Translations under genes and position numbers: made by a program | Part shown: piece after piece, positions 36,997-46,065 of the stretch | Numbering within the stretch: the stretch's first letter is position 1 | Layout of the letters: every line of letters starts with the position of its first letter | Source of the DNA: CAVPRW01 sp046727435 [NCBI: bacterium] | GTDB taxonomy: Bacteria; Tectomicrobia; Entotheonellia; J063 | NCBI GenBank assembly: GCA_046727435.1 | Contig: JBKPCR010000333.1 | Location: 1 to 56,606 of the forward strand | Direction: 5' to 3' | DNA: 56,606 bases | The notes under the pieces: model-generated | What the model was told of the DNA's origin: nothing | Database searches by the model: none | The model's input: only the letters and a program-made list of their open reading frames with translations

Positions 36997-37939
36997 AGGT
37001 CCCAGTCACGTTGAAGGCTTGTTGAACATCGACAAGCCCAGCGATTACACCTCACACGACGTTGTCGCCCACATTCGCCGCTGGACGCGTGTTGCCCGCG
37101 TCGGACACGCCGGCACCCTCGACCCGCAAGCCACTGGCGTGTTACTCATCGGCTTGGGCCCAGGGACGAAGCTCACGCAATTCCTGCATGAATGCCCCAA
37201 GACCTACCGCGCCACCCTGCAGCTCGGGGTGCGCACGGACACCTGTGATGCTGCGGGGAAGGTGGTTGGGGTTGCCCCCGTGAGGGAGATGAGCCAAGGC
37301 GAGGTGGAGGCCGTGCTCGTTGGCTTCCGAGGGGCGATCGAGCAAATCCCGCCCATGTTTTCCGCCCTCAAACAGCGAGGACGGCGCCTCTACACGCTTG
37401 CCCGCCAGGGGATTGATGTCGAGCGGCAACCCCGGCGCGTGCAGATCTTCCGACTCACCTTGCTGGAGTTCAGCGCGGCGACCCTCAGCCTCGAGGTGGA
37501 GTGTTCAAGCGGCACATATATTCGGGTACTGGCGGACGACATCGGCACCCGACTGGGCTGTGGGGCTCACCTAAGGGCGCTCGTCCGCACGGCGACTGGC
37601 CCATTCACCCTGGCACAAGCGCTCACGCTGCCGGCATTGGAGGAGGCGGTGCGCCAAGATGACTGGCGACGCCACGTGATGACGCTGTCGGCAGCGGTGG
37701 CCGCCTTCCCGGCTCTTATCCTCACTGCTGCTGCCGCCCAGGGGCTTGCGCACGGCGTGGCGCCGACGCCACGAGGGATTGCACGCCACGTGGGGACATT
37801 TGCGGCCGCGGATACCGTGGCGCTTCTCGGACCAGATGAAGGCGTGCTCGCCATGGGATCAGTGACCTGTGGCGCAGCTGAACTGGAGGACACGCCTCAG
37901 AGCATGCCGGTCGTCAGGCTGCGCCGCGTGTTGAGTTGA
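36986..37939 (+). CDS. truB: tRNA pseudouridine-55 synthase
   Basis: TruB makes pseudouridine 55 in the T loop of tRNA. 317 residues. The catalytic aspartate is D46 in GHAGTLDPQATG; other motifs are NIDKPSDYTSHDVV and TLQLGVRTDTCDAAG. A PUA-like C-terminal region (about 230-310) follows. The ATG at 36986 overlaps the end of rbfA. Last gene of the rimP operon; rpsO follows after 228 bp with its own promoter. Confidence 0.96.
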   Translation: MPDKGPSHVEGLLNIDKPSDYTSHDVVAHIRRWTRVARVGHAGTLDPQATGVLLIGLGPGTKLTQFLHECPKTYRATLQLGVRTDTCDAAGKVVGVAPVREMSQGEVEAVLVGFRGAIEQIPPMFSALKQRGRRLYTLARQGIDVERQPRRVQIFRLTLLEFSAATLSLEVECSSGTYIRVLADDIGTRLGCGAHLRALVRTATGPFTLAQALTLPALEEAVRQDDWRRHVMTLSAAVAAFPALILTAAAAQGLAHGVAPTPRGIARHVGTFAAADTVALLGPDEGVLAMGSVTCGAAELEDTPQSMPVVRLRRVLS

Positions 37940-38056
37940 GGGAATTGGCCGCCCGTCCACGCCGCCGCCCCGAGTGCTCTTGTGGGCCTGCACCCTATCC
38001 ATTGTGCCTGCTCAAGCCTGCCGGGAAGGATTCGCAACATGCAGATCGTCAGCCCC

Positions 38057-38085
38057 TTTACAAGCCGAGGGTGTTCTGGTACAGT
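38057..38085 (+). promoter_or_regulatory. Candidate promoter for rpsO-pnp
   Basis: TTTACA (38057-38062), 17-bp spacer, TACAGT (38080-38085). It would give a leader of about 75 nt before rpsO, space enough for an S15 autoregulatory fold, which I could not confirm. Confidence 0.55.
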
Positions 38086-38167
38086 GAGCCATTAAGCTGA
38101 AGTTTAATGCGATTTCCAGCAAGAGCAATGGATGTGCGACAAACGCGCCTGAAAGGAGTAGGGGAGC

Positions 38168-38437
38168 ATGCCATTGACGTCGGAGCGGAAAGGAGAGATC
38201 ATTCAATCGTTTCGCCGCCATGAGCAGGATAGTGGGTCCCCCGAGGTGCAGGTGGCGATTCTGAGCGAGCGGATCGGCTATTTGACCGAGCATCTGAAAA
38301 CCCATCGGAAGGATCACCATACGCGGCGAGGGTTGTTGAAGCTCGTCGGGCAACGCCGGCGGCTGCTGGGGTATCTGCGATCGACCGCGTTCGGCCGTTA
38401 TGCCATGCTCATCGAGCGACTTGGACTGCGGCGCTAG
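38168..38437 (+). CDS. rpsO: 30S ribosomal protein S15
   Basis: S15 binds the central domain of 16S rRNA. 89 residues, the usual length, with the features [40 protein letters not shown] and a closing [23 protein letters not shown] precedes the ATG. Followed by pnp in the same order as in many bacteria, where the pair is co-transcribed. Confidence 0.97.
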   Translation: MPLTSERKGEIIQSFRRHEQDSGSPEVQVAILSERIGYLTEHLKTHRKDHHTRRGLLKLVGQRRRLLGYLRSTAFGRYAMLIERLGLRR

Positions 38438-38526
38438 ACGATCCCCCTGTCGCCTATGGTCAGGGGCGCGACAGACGTATGAGGCGATGGACGCGCCTGG
38501 CCGGCAGAAACTAGCAAGGAGGGTAG

Positions 38527-40656
38527 ATGTCCATGCTGCAACGCGTGGAAAAGGAGCTCGCCGGCAGGAAATTGGTCCTCGAAGTCGGGGAGGTTGCCAA
38601 ACAGGCTAACGGTGCCACGCTGGTCTCATACGGTGAGACCGTGGTGTTGGTCACGGCGGTCGTCGCCCCGGAGGTGCGAGAGGGGATAGATTTCGTGCCT
38701 CTGACGGTGGATTACCGCGAGAAAGCCTATGCCGCTGGCAAAATCCCTGGGGGGTTTTTCAAGCGCGAGGGCCGACCCAGCGAGCGCGAGGTGCTCACGA
38801 GTCGCCTCATCGATCGTCCGATCCGGCCGCTTTTTCCCAAAGGCTTTGGTCAGGAAACCCAGGTCATCGCCATCGTCCTGTCCGCGGACACGGAGAACAA
38901 TCCGGATGTCCTGGCGATGATCGGCGCGTCCACAGCGCTGACGGTCTCCGACATCCCTTTTCAGGGGCCGATTGGGGCCGTGCGCGTAGGCCGGATCGAG
39001 GGTGAATTCGTCATCAATCCCACCCGTCAGCAGCAGTCCCTCAGCGACCTCGATTTGGTCATTGCTGGCGTTGACGAGGGGATCGTGATGGTGGAAGGCA
39101 GTGGACGAGAGGTATCCGAGGAGGTGCTGATTGAGGGGCTGGAGGTGGGACACCAGGCCATTCGTGAGATCATCGCCCTGCAACGCGACCTCCGAGAGAC
39201 GGCCGGCAAATCAAAACTACCCTCAGCGATGGAAGCGCGTGACTCAGCGTTGGTCCAACGGGTACGAGAGCTGGCGACGCCATGGGTGCGTGACGCCATC
39301 CGCATCCCTGAGAAGCAGGTCCGCGAGCGTCGCATGTCAGAGGTGCTGGCCGAAGTGCTGACGGCCATGGCCGACCTGCTACCAGAACAGGCTCTTCTGG
39401 TTCCCAAGCTGATCGAAAGCATCGAGCGTGAGCAAATGCGCACGATGATTCTGGAGGAAGGGATCCGGGCCGACGGCCGTCGCACCGACGAGATTCGGCC
39501 GATCAGCATCCGTGTCGGCGTCCTCCCCCGCACGCATGGCTCGTCCCTGTTTACGCGCGGGGAGACGCAGGCCCTCGTAGTCAGCACCCTAGGGACCTCG
39601 ACCGACGAGCAGATCGTCGATGAACTCGAGGGGAAGAGCTCAAAGGCCTTCATGCTGCATTACAATTTCCCCCCATTCAGCGTCGGTGAGGTGAGCCCTA
39701 TGCGTGGCCCGGGCCGTCGCGAAATCGGCCACGGGGCCTTAGCCGAGCGCTCCGTCGCGCCGATCTTGCCCAGCAGCGACACATTCCCCTATACCATCCG
39801 GGTGGTGTCTGACATCCTGGAATCGAATGGTTCTTCTTCCATGGCGACGATTTGTGGGGCTACCCTCTCCCTCATGGATGCCGGTGTGCCGATTCTCGCT
39901 CCGGTGGCGGGGATCGCCATGGGACTGATCAGCGAGCCGGGTCGCGGCATTGCAGTGCTCTCGGATATCCTAGGTTTGGAGGATCATCTGGGGGACATGG
40001 ACTTTAAGGTAGCTGGGACGCCGACCGGCGTCACCGGCTTTCAGTTGGATGTGAAAATCGGCGGGGTGGACACGACGATCCTGCGAGGTGCCATCGAACA
40101 GGCGCGCCAGGGACGGCTCTGGATCCTGGAGAAAATGGCCTCAGTGATCGCTATGCCCCGCGCACAATTATCTACACACGCGCCGCGCATTATCACCATC
40201 CGCATCAACCCGGATAAGATTCGCGAGGTTATCGGCCCGGGGGGGAAAGTCATCCGCAGCATCATTGAGAAGACCGGCGCAAACATCGACATCGAAGACG
40301 ATGGTCGCATCAACATCGCATCAGCCGATGAGCAGGCGGCGCGGGCGGCCATCGAGCTCATTCGCGGCATTACGGCGGAGGCCGAGATCGGCAAAATCTA
40401 TCGCGGCAAAGTGAAGAAGATCACCGATTTCGGCGCGTTTGTCGAGATCATGCCGGGCACGGACGGCCTGGTGCATATCTCCCAGATCGCTGAGCAGCGC
40501 ATCAAAAGTGTGTCGGATGTGCTGAAGGAAGGCGAGGAGGTCATGGTCAAAGTGCTGGAAATCGATAAACAGGGTCGCGTTAAACTCAGCCGTCGCGAAG
40601 CCCTCCGCGAGGCTAAAGCGCGCGACGAACCTGCACCGGCGGATGCCTCCACCTAA
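38527..40656 (+). CDS. pnp: Polyribonucleotide nucleotidyltransferase (PNPase)
   Basis: PNPase degrades RNA phosphorolytically 3' to 5' and belongs to the degradosome. 709 residues: two RNase PH-like domains with an intervening helical domain, then KH (about 555-610, [20 protein letters not shown]) and S1 (about 622-690, [20 protein letters not shown]) domains. AAGGAGGG stands 6 bp before the ATG. Between rpsO and pnp a small stem CCCCTG/CAGGGG (38444-38449 and 38461-38466) may be an RNase III-type processing site, as occurs in the E. coli pnp leader; this is inference. Confidence 0.98.
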   Translation: MSMLQRVEKELAGRKLVLEVGEVAKQANGATLVSYGETVVLVTAVVAPEVREGIDFVPLTVDYREKAYAAGKIPGGFFKREGRPSEREVLTSRLIDRPIRPLFPKGFGQETQVIAIVLSADTENNPDVLAMIGASTALTVSDIPFQGPIGAVRVGRIEGEFVINPTRQQQSLSDLDLVIAGVDEGIVMVEGSGREVSEEVLIEGLEVGHQAIREIIALQRDLRETAGKSKLPSAMEARDSALVQRVRELATPWVRDAIRIPEKQVRERRMSEVLAEVLTAMADLLPEQALLVPKLIESIEREQMRTMILEEGIRADGRRTDEIRPISIRVGVLPRTHGSSLFTRGETQALVVSTLGTSTDEQIVDELEGKSSKAFMLHYNFPPFSVGEVSPMRGPGRREIGHGALAERSVAPILPSSDTFPYTIRVVSDILESNGSSSMATICGATLSLMDAGVPILAPVAGIAMGLISEPGRGIAVLSDILGLEDHLGDMDFKVAGTPTGVTGFQLDVKIGGVDTTILRGAIEQARQGRLWILEKMASVIAMPRAQLSTHAPRIITIRINPDKIREVIGPGGKVIRSIIEKTGANIDIEDDGRINIASADEQAARAAIELIRGITAEAEIGKIYRGKVKKITDFGAFVEIMPGTDGLVHISQIAEQRIKSVSDVLKEGEEVMVKVLEIDKQGRVKLSRREALREAKARDEPAPADAST

Positions 40657-40730
40657 GGCAGATGGTCCCGCCCGAGGCCTAGAATCCCCTTCTATGGGTG
40701 TTAGTGTGCCCGCGTGTGCGGCCGCCGAGT

Positions 40731-40770
40731 TGACCTGCTGGTAGAAAGCGCATTGACGCCCAGCAGGTCA
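40731..40770. repeat. 11-bp perfect inverted repeat downstream of pnp
   Basis: TGACCTGCTGG (40731-40741) pairs exactly with CCAGCAGGTCA (40760-40770) around an 18-nt loop. No T-run follows, so it is either a Rho-type 3' stabilising stem for the pnp transcript or a protein-binding site. Confidence 0.6.
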
Positions 40771-41152
40771 GTGGCGGTGCTCCTCTCGACGGGCATGCCC
40801 GCTAGTACATCCCCACGACTGCCGGCAGCGGTATACCATGGTCGGTTCTTCCCAACAGAAAACCCTCCGAGCGCTTCGGCGTGCTTGCAGAGCGTGCGGT
40901 ATGGTACCCGTCCCTAGGCAGGATGTCCCCATAACCGGTAGTCAGTAGCAGTTCATCAACTTGTGGATTATTTCATCGATAAAACAATAACATAGGACAA
41001 TATCCTTAAAGTAATCTATAAAATTTTGCAACTTAAATAATGATTAAAATGTGTATATTATGTTCGTCATGCGCATGAATCCCTCCAAGGCTTGACCGAT
41101 GAGCGGGTAATTGGTGCAGGGCGACGGGCCTCTGGGCAATCATGGCCGGTGC

Positions 41153-41181
41153 TTGCCAAGTGGAGGGAAATGTACTAAGAT
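41153..41181 (+). promoter_or_regulatory. Candidate promoter for the thioredoxin-fold gene
   Basis: TTGCCA (41153-41158), 17-bp spacer, TAAGAT (41176-41181); 5 and 4 of 6 matches. It lies about 105 bp upstream of the start codon. Confidence 0.5.
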
Positions 41182-41287
41182 GGCGACCGTTGACTAGCCG
41201 TAAACACGTGCAGGGGAGAGTAAAGTGCCGGTTGTGTGGATGGAGCGGGCGTGAGCGCTGATCGCCCCGGTATCGGAGGAGGTATCG

Positions 41288-41803
41288 ATGATCACACGTG
41301 AACGGTTTGAGCAGGGCCTGACATGGGATGAGTACATGGGAGGGATTCAAAAAAACCAAGATCTCTTTAAGGTGAAATACGAGGAAGTCGAGATTTCGCC
41401 TGAAGACCGAGCCTTCTTCCAGGGCATCAAGAAACCCATTTATGTCCTAGCCATTGCGGAAGATTGGTGCCCCGATGTCTACAACAACCTGCCGGTCATG
41501 GCGCGTATCGCAGCGCTGAACCCGAGCATCCAGTTGCGCATTTTCCCACGTGACCAACATCACGACCTGATGCATCGCTACCTCTTCCGAGGGCAAAGTC
41601 AGTCGATTCCTGCCTTCGGGTTCTTCGATGCGAACTTCCAGGAATTCGCCAAGCACACTGGCGGCCGTCCCAAATTGCTGTGGGATTGGATCGATCAGCT
41701 CGGCAAAGACGAATCCCGCCCAAAATTGCGGGAGCACTATGCCGCGAACCGTGGGCGTGAGATGCTGCGTGAGTTGCGGGAAATTCTGCAGAAAGGAGTC
41801 TGA
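41288..41803 (+). CDS. Thioredoxin-fold family protein with CPDV site
   Basis: 171-residue cytoplasmic protein of the thioredoxin-9-like group. The expected active-site position reads EDWCPDVYNN, so only one cysteine of the usual CxxC pair is present. It also has the FFDANF and QSQSIPAFGF segments expected around the cis-proline. GGAGG precedes the ATG at 41288. Transcribed alone, with a strong GC hairpin after its stop. A thiol-linked redox or bacilliredoxin-like role is plausible, but the missing cysteine argues against ordinary disulfide reduction. Confidence 0.82.
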   Translation: MITRERFEQGLTWDEYMGGIQKNQDLFKVKYEEVEISPEDRAFFQGIKKPIYVLAIAEDWCPDVYNNLPVMARIAALNPSIQLRIFPRDQHHDLMHRYLFRGQSQSIPAFGFFDANFQEFAKHTGGRPKLLWDWIDQLGKDESRPKLREHYAANRGREMLRELREILQKGV

Positions 41804-41811
41804 GCAAGGAT

Positions 41812-41840
41812 GGGAGGGGCCCGGTTCGGGGACCCCTCCC
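41812..41840 (+). terminator. GC-rich hairpin after the thioredoxin-fold gene
   Basis: GGGAGGGG (41812-41819) pairs with CCCCTCCC (41833-41840), and an inner CCC/GGG can extend the structure. It starts 9 bp after the stop codon. No T-run, so termination would be atypical or Rho-dependent. Confidence 0.5.
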
Positions 41841-42055
41841 CGCCGCACCAGCGCTGAGATGCGGGGACACGTCTGGATGCCTCCGGCGCCAAGAGGAGGC
41901 TCATGGATGTTCCCAGCCGCTGGCGCGCCGCCAGCAGCTCGGAAGCAGCGGAGATAATGGCCGTTAGGAAAGTTAACAGAATATCCCTTATGGGAAGTCC
42001 CCGACGCACGTGGTCAGCGGCGCCAGTGCTTGCCCCTTGTCTCCCGCGTCCCTGC

Positions 42056-42421
42056 CTAGAGGGCGTCGTCGACATCGCCCGCCGCGGTGACGTCGCCGCC
42101 AGGCCCTCGTTGTTCTGCCTCCATCATTTCGTCGACCGCCGCCCCAAAATCCTCACCGGCTTCCTCCCCTAGGGCACTGCCCATCTGCTTGGCCCACTTC
42201 GCCAAGCTGCGTGGATCCTCAACGTCGCCGATCTTCGTCGGGTCGGCAAGGTCTTCCAGCATGGCATCCTCAGAGCGGACCCGCGCGACGCGTGAGATCA
42301 AGCGCGCCAGATCCTTCCCCTGACACGTGGGGCAGGCCGGATCGCGCGAATCGCGCGACACCCCGTAGAGAAAGGCAAATGTGCGTCCACAGGTCTTACA
42401 GCGATACTCATAAATCGGCAT
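42056..42421 (-). CDS. FmdB-family zinc ribbon protein
   Basis: Small protein of about 121 residues beginning with the FmdB-type zinc ribbon MPIYEYRCKTCG: C8 and C11 pair with C30 and C33 (ACPTC). The acidic, helix-rich C-terminal half (EDPRSLAKWAKQMGSALGEE) is of no recognised family. GAGGGGA precedes the ATG at 42421. FmdB-like ribbons are usually regulatory or nucleic-acid binding, but no role is established. It lies downstream of ftsK on the same strand, 197 bp away. Confidence 0.85.
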   Translation of the reverse strand: MPIYEYRCKTCGRTFAFLYGVSRDSRDPACPTCQGKDLARLISRVARVRSEDAMLEDLADPTKIGDVEDPRSLAKWAKQMGSALGEEAGEDFGAAVDEMMEAEQRGPGGDVTAAGDVDDAL

Positions 42422-42618
42422 AGACGTCCCCTCACACCGCTGCGGTCCACAAGCGTCTCTCACCAGCCCGCTGCCGACACCGCGCGCCCGCGGTCGATGC
42501 GGCAGTCCTGCACACGCCGCGGTCTCGGCAACGGCCAGGCGAGCGCCAGCGCCCCTGCCCATCGATACCCGCGTGCTGGCGGCCCCCAGGCACAAGACAA
42601 CGGGCCGCGGTGCCGTGG

Positions 42619-44787
42619 CTACGCACGCCAGGAGGCGGCGGGGATTTCCTTGAGATAGACGTCGCGCGGCCGGCTGCCGTCGGCTGGACCCACCACGCCT
42701 TCCCGCTCCATGATGTCGATCAAGCGTGCCGCCCGGTTATAGCCGATGCGCAAGTGGCGCTGCATGAGCGACGCCGAGGCTTGTCCCAGTCTGGCTACCA
42801 AGGCCACGGCCTCATCATACTTGGCGTCGACCACCTCGGGTTCGGTGTGGTCGTCGGGTTGGGGGGTGAACCTTGAGCCATCGTAGACCGGGCTTTGCTG
42901 CGTGCGCAAATAATCCACCACGCGTTTGATCTCGGCTTCCGACACGTAGGCGCCATGGATACGCACCAGTTGCGACGTCCCCGGCGGCAAGAAGAGCATA
43001 TCCCCCTTGCCGAGCAAACGTTCGGCGCCGATGGCATCCAAAATGGTGCGGGAATCGGTGCGCGAGGAGACCTGGAAGGAGATGCGCGCCGGGAAGTTGG
43101 CCTTAATGATGCCGGTCAACACATCCACCGACGGCCTTTGGGTCGCGACCAGCAGATGGATCCCCGATGCCCGCGCCATCTGGGCCAAACGCGTGAGCGC
43201 GTCCTCGACGTCGCGGCGGGCCACCAGCATCAGGTCAGCCAGCTCATCGATGACCACCACCAGATAGGGCAGGCGTGCGTCGGGACGCGCCTGATTATAG
43301 CCGTCAAGGCCGCGCACCCCGTGCTGGGCCAGCAGGCGATAGCGGCGCTCCATCTCTTCGACCGCCCAGTGCAGCGCCGCCGCCGCCTGTTTCGGATGGG
43401 TGACCACTGGGGCGATGAGATGCGGGATGCCGTCGTACACCGACAACTCCAGCATCTTGGGATCGATCATGATGAATTTGACTTCCTCTGGGGTGGCGTT
43501 GAGCAACAGGCTGCAAATCATGCTATTCAAGCCGACGCTCTTGCCTGAGCCCGTGGCCCCGGCGATGAGCAGATGGGGGATCTGCGCCAGGTCGGTGACC
43601 GTCGGGGTCCCCAAGATGTCTTTGCCCAAGGCCAGCACCAGCTTCGATGGGGCCTGCCGGAAGGCCGGCGACGCCACGATGTCACGCAGATAGACCGGCT
43701 GGCGATGCGGATTGGGGACCTCGATGCCTACCACCGATTTGCCCGGCACCGGAGCCACAATCCGTACCGACAGGGCCTTCATCCCCAGGGCGAGGTCATC
43801 CGCCAGGTTGACGATGCGACTCACCTTCACGCCGGACGCCGGTTCGAATTCATACATCGTCACCACCGGTCCGGGCAATACCTGCACGACGCCTCCATCC
43901 ACCCCGAAGTCATGGAGCTTGCCAGCCAAGATGGTCGCCTGCTTCGCCAGACCTCCCCCGTGGCCATGAGGCTTATCGGAGGTGGGGAGATTGAACAGCG
44001 TCAGCGCTGGCTTGTTGTAGGAGGTGACGAGAGGTTCCTCGGTGGTCGATCGCCGCAGCGGTTCGGGATGCAACGGCGGGCTGAGTGGCAAGGCTGTGCT
44101 CAGCGGCGCATCGGTGACGGTCAGGGGGTCGGCCGCGGCGCGCGTGGGTGCCACCACCACGGCGGGCGATGGCCATAACGATCGGCGGCGGCGACGCGTG
44201 GATGCACGCCGGTGCCCGCGTCGTCCCCAGAGGGGGGAGAGCAACACGGTGCCGAGCCATCGCAGCCACAAGACGCCACGGCGGCCCACGGGCAACCACG
44301 GGCGCACGACGATCAGGCCACCGAGTGCGGCCACGATAGCGCTGATCAACAGGGTGCCCCCGACGTTGCAATACGGTAGGAGCAGGGCCTCCAGCCAGCG
44401 GCCGACCATACCCCCGGCGTCGCCCATGAACGCGAGCGCCTGTGCCAGGACGATTTGCAGCAGCGGTGCGGCGCCCAGGAGGAGGAGCATGCCCCCAAGC
44501 CCCATGGCCAGCCGCTGCTGGCGCCGAGCATGGGTGTACCAGAGATGAGCCGCGTGCGCCAGCAGACCGACCACGAGAAAGGCGCCACCGCCCAGGGCAT
44601 GGATCAGCGTGCTCGCCAGCCGATGACCGACGAGTCCGCCCCAATTCGCGGCTGGCGACACATCCCCCCAAGTCGAGGCGGCGTGACTCCAGGACAGCAG
44701 ACTCAGCAGGATGAAGAGGCTCAGCCCTCCGATCACCAGGCCAAACGCCTCATCGTGAAGCAGCACTGGGCGTCGTGCAGAAGCCAC
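42619..44787 (-). CDS. ftsK: DNA translocase FtsK/SpoIIIE
   Basis: Membrane-anchored DNA pump that clears chromosome termini from the division septum and activates XerD at dif. 722 residues. Four hydrophobic helices lie in the first 165 residues, followed by a basic, proline-rich linker (about 165-270), the motor with Walker A GATGSGKS (410-417) and DPKMLELSVYDGIPHL, and a C-terminal winged-helix gamma domain (about 655-722, LMQRHLRIGYNRAARLIDIM). The linker is short compared with E. coli. GTG start at 44787 with AAGGGG upstream. A strong promoter lies about 220 bp upstream. A Xer recombinase gene is also in this window. Confidence 0.97.
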   Translation of the reverse strand: MASARRPVLLHDEAFGLVIGGLSLFILLSLLSWSHAASTWGDVSPAANWGGLVGHRLASTLIHALGGGAFLVVGLLAHAAHLWYTHARRQQRLAMGLGGMLLLLGAAPLLQIVLAQALAFMGDAGGMVGRWLEALLLPYCNVGGTLLISAIVAALGGLIVVRPWLPVGRRGVLWLRWLGTVLLSPLWGRRGHRRASTRRRRRSLWPSPAVVVAPTRAAADPLTVTDAPLSTALPLSPPLHPEPLRRSTTEEPLVTSYNKPALTLFNLPTSDKPHGHGGGLAKQATILAGKLHDFGVDGGVVQVLPGPVVTMYEFEPASGVKVSRIVNLADDLALGMKALSVRIVAPVPGKSVVGIEVPNPHRQPVYLRDIVASPAFRQAPSKLVLALGKDILGTPTVTDLAQIPHLLIAGATGSGKSVGLNSMICSLLLNATPEEVKFIMIDPKMLELSVYDGIPHLIAPVVTHPKQAAAALHWAVEEMERRYRLLAQHGVRGLDGYNQARPDARLPYLVVVIDELADLMLVARRDVEDALTRLAQMARASGIHLLVATQRPSVDVLTGIIKANFPARISFQVSSRTDSRTILDAIGAERLLGKGDMLFLPPGTSQLVRIHGAYVSEAEIKRVVDYLRTQQSPVYDGSRFTPQPDDHTEPEVVDAKYDEAVALVARLGQASASLMQRHLRIGYNRAARLIDIMEREGVVGPADGSRPRDVYLKEIPAASWRA

Positions 44788-45004
44788 CGTGACCCCTTGA
44801 GATGCGAGGTAATGCCCTCGGCAGTCGCGGCAGCGCGTAGAACCATCATCCAGTTCGAAGCCGCGTCTTCAGCGAGGGCGACCCTGACGTGTGCACCCGA
44901 TGCCCGTTGGGTCTGCCGCCGGACTGCCAGATTGCCCCGAGCGAGTGCGGCAGTCAGTGCACAGCCTCGTCGACTCACAACCGCTGCGAGCCTCACCGAG
45001 CTGC

Positions 45005-45033
45005 ATTGTGCCATAGGCGAGAAGCCTTGTCAA
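45005..45033 (-). promoter_or_regulatory. Strong candidate promoter for ftsK
   Basis: Minus strand TTGACA (45028-45033), 17-bp spacer, CACAAT (45005-45010). The leader to ftsK is about 215 nt. It is arranged back to back with the promoter at 45072-45100, the two -35 boxes being 38 bp apart. Confidence 0.6.
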
Positions 45034-45071
45034 TCGCCTGTTGCGGGCAGCACTCAGGTGACGAGCCGGTT

Positions 45072-45100
45072 TTGACAGCGCCAGCCTGGCATGCTAATAT
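45072..45100 (+). promoter_or_regulatory. Strong candidate promoter for the DUF151-PDZ gene
   Basis: TTGACA (45072-45077), 17-bp spacer, TAATAT (45095-45100). It lies about 90 bp upstream of the start codon and is divergent to the ftsK promoter. Confidence 0.6.
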
Positions 45101-45190
45101 CGCTGCCAATGTTGCCCATGTGTGCCCCGCCGCTAGGCGAGCGTCGGCGTTGGCTTCGAAGGGTTGTGGCGGCAAATGAGGAGAGATGTC

Positions 45191-45991
45191 ATGACAAGGC
45201 GGGGCTGGATCACCTGCGCTTTGGCCATCATCGGGGCTGGCTGGACCTTCTTCCTGGCAGCGCAGCCGGTTACGGGGACCCTGCTGGAGGTGCGCGTCCG
45301 CGGGGTCACGGTCGATCCGCAAGCCGGCTCCCCCGTCGTGCTGCTCGAGGAACTCCAGGGTGATCGCGTGCTGCCCATCTGGGTCGGTGTCTTTGAGGCG
45401 CGTGCCATCGCCATGGAAATGGACCAAGTGGCGCCGCCGCGACCGATGACCCACGACCTCATCAAGAATATCATCGAGGGGGTGAAAGCCCAGGTCACCA
45501 ACGTGGTGATCATCGACCTCAAAGACAATACCTTCTATGCGCAGATCGCCCTGCACACCGGGGCGGCAAGCCTGCAGATCGATGCCCGCCCCAGCGATGC
45601 GATCGCGCTCGCCTTGCGGGTCAAGGCCCCCATCTACGTGGCGAAAACGGTGCTCGACCGCGCCCCGGCGATCGAACGGCACGGCGACGAACCGACAGCG
45701 ATGACGGTGCTGAAACGCCATGGGTTGACGCTGCAAAATCTCACGGCCGCGCTGGCGACGCATTTTCAGCTGCCGACGCCCGACGGGGTGTTGGTCTCCG
45801 ATGTCGAAGCCGGCAGCGCGGCGGAGCGCGATGGCGTGCGTCGGGGAGACGTCATCGTGGCGGCCAACCAGGGGAAAATCGTCAACCTGCAAGCCCTCGA
45901 GTCCACCTTGAGTCGAGGGAGCGACGTGTCGCTACAGATCGTCCGGGGCGATAAGCACCTCACCGTCGTGCTCCACCGTCCAACGCCGTAG
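45191..45991 (+). CDS. Exported DUF151 (bifunctional nuclease family) protein with C-terminal PDZ domain
   Basis: About 266 residues. An N-terminal signal or anchor (RRGWITCALAIIGAGWTFFL) leads into a DUF151 domain (about 30-160: VSVDPQ-like start, VVLLEELQGDRVLPIWVGVF, then IDARPSDAIALALRVKAPIY). After a linker, a PDZ domain (about 180-262) has DGVLVSDVEAGSAAERDGVR and GDVIVAANQGKIVN. DUF151 relatives have been called bifunctional nucleases and are normally cytoplasmic, so the signal segment and PDZ domain point to a role at or beyond the cytoplasmic membrane. GAGGAGAG fits the ATG at 45191; ATG 45176 and GTG 45164 are less likely. It has its own promoter and is transcribed alone. Confidence 0.85.
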   Translation: MTRRGWITCALAIIGAGWTFFLAAQPVTGTLLEVRVRGVTVDPQAGSPVVLLEELQGDRVLPIWVGVFEARAIAMEMDQVAPPRPMTHDLIKNIIEGVKAQVTNVVIIDLKDNTFYAQIALHTGAASLQIDARPSDAIALALRVKAPIYVAKTVLDRAPAIERHGDEPTAMTVLKRHGLTLQNLTAALATHFQLPTPDGVLVSDVEAGSAAERDGVRRGDVIVAANQGKIVNLQALESTLSRGSDVSLQIVRGDKHLTVVLHRPTP

Positions 45992-46065
45992 GCCACCGCC
46001 GTCCGGACCGTACACCTCAGCGGCGGACGCTGCGGCGCACGTGTCGTCTGGAAGGGGAGGGCGCT

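Larger units (their letters stand above)
40657..41287. other. Intergenic region with an AT-rich island
   Basis: About 630 bp with no supported gene between pnp and the thioredoxin-fold gene. It holds the inverted repeat at 40731-40770, a strikingly AT-rich segment at about 40950-41070 in otherwise GC-rich DNA, and a promoter candidate at 41153-41181. Short frames within it have no ribosome binding sites or codon signal. Confidence 0.6.
44788..45190. other. Divergent intergenic region ftsK / DUF151-PDZ
   Basis: About 400 bp holding the two divergent promoters and the long ftsK leader (44788-45000), in which I see no coding signal or clear structured RNA. Confidence 0.55.

Noticed and set aside
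44024-44548. Plus-strand frame inside ftsK
   Set aside because: It lies opposite the basic, proline-rich FtsK linker, so its composition is a by-product. No start signal supports it.
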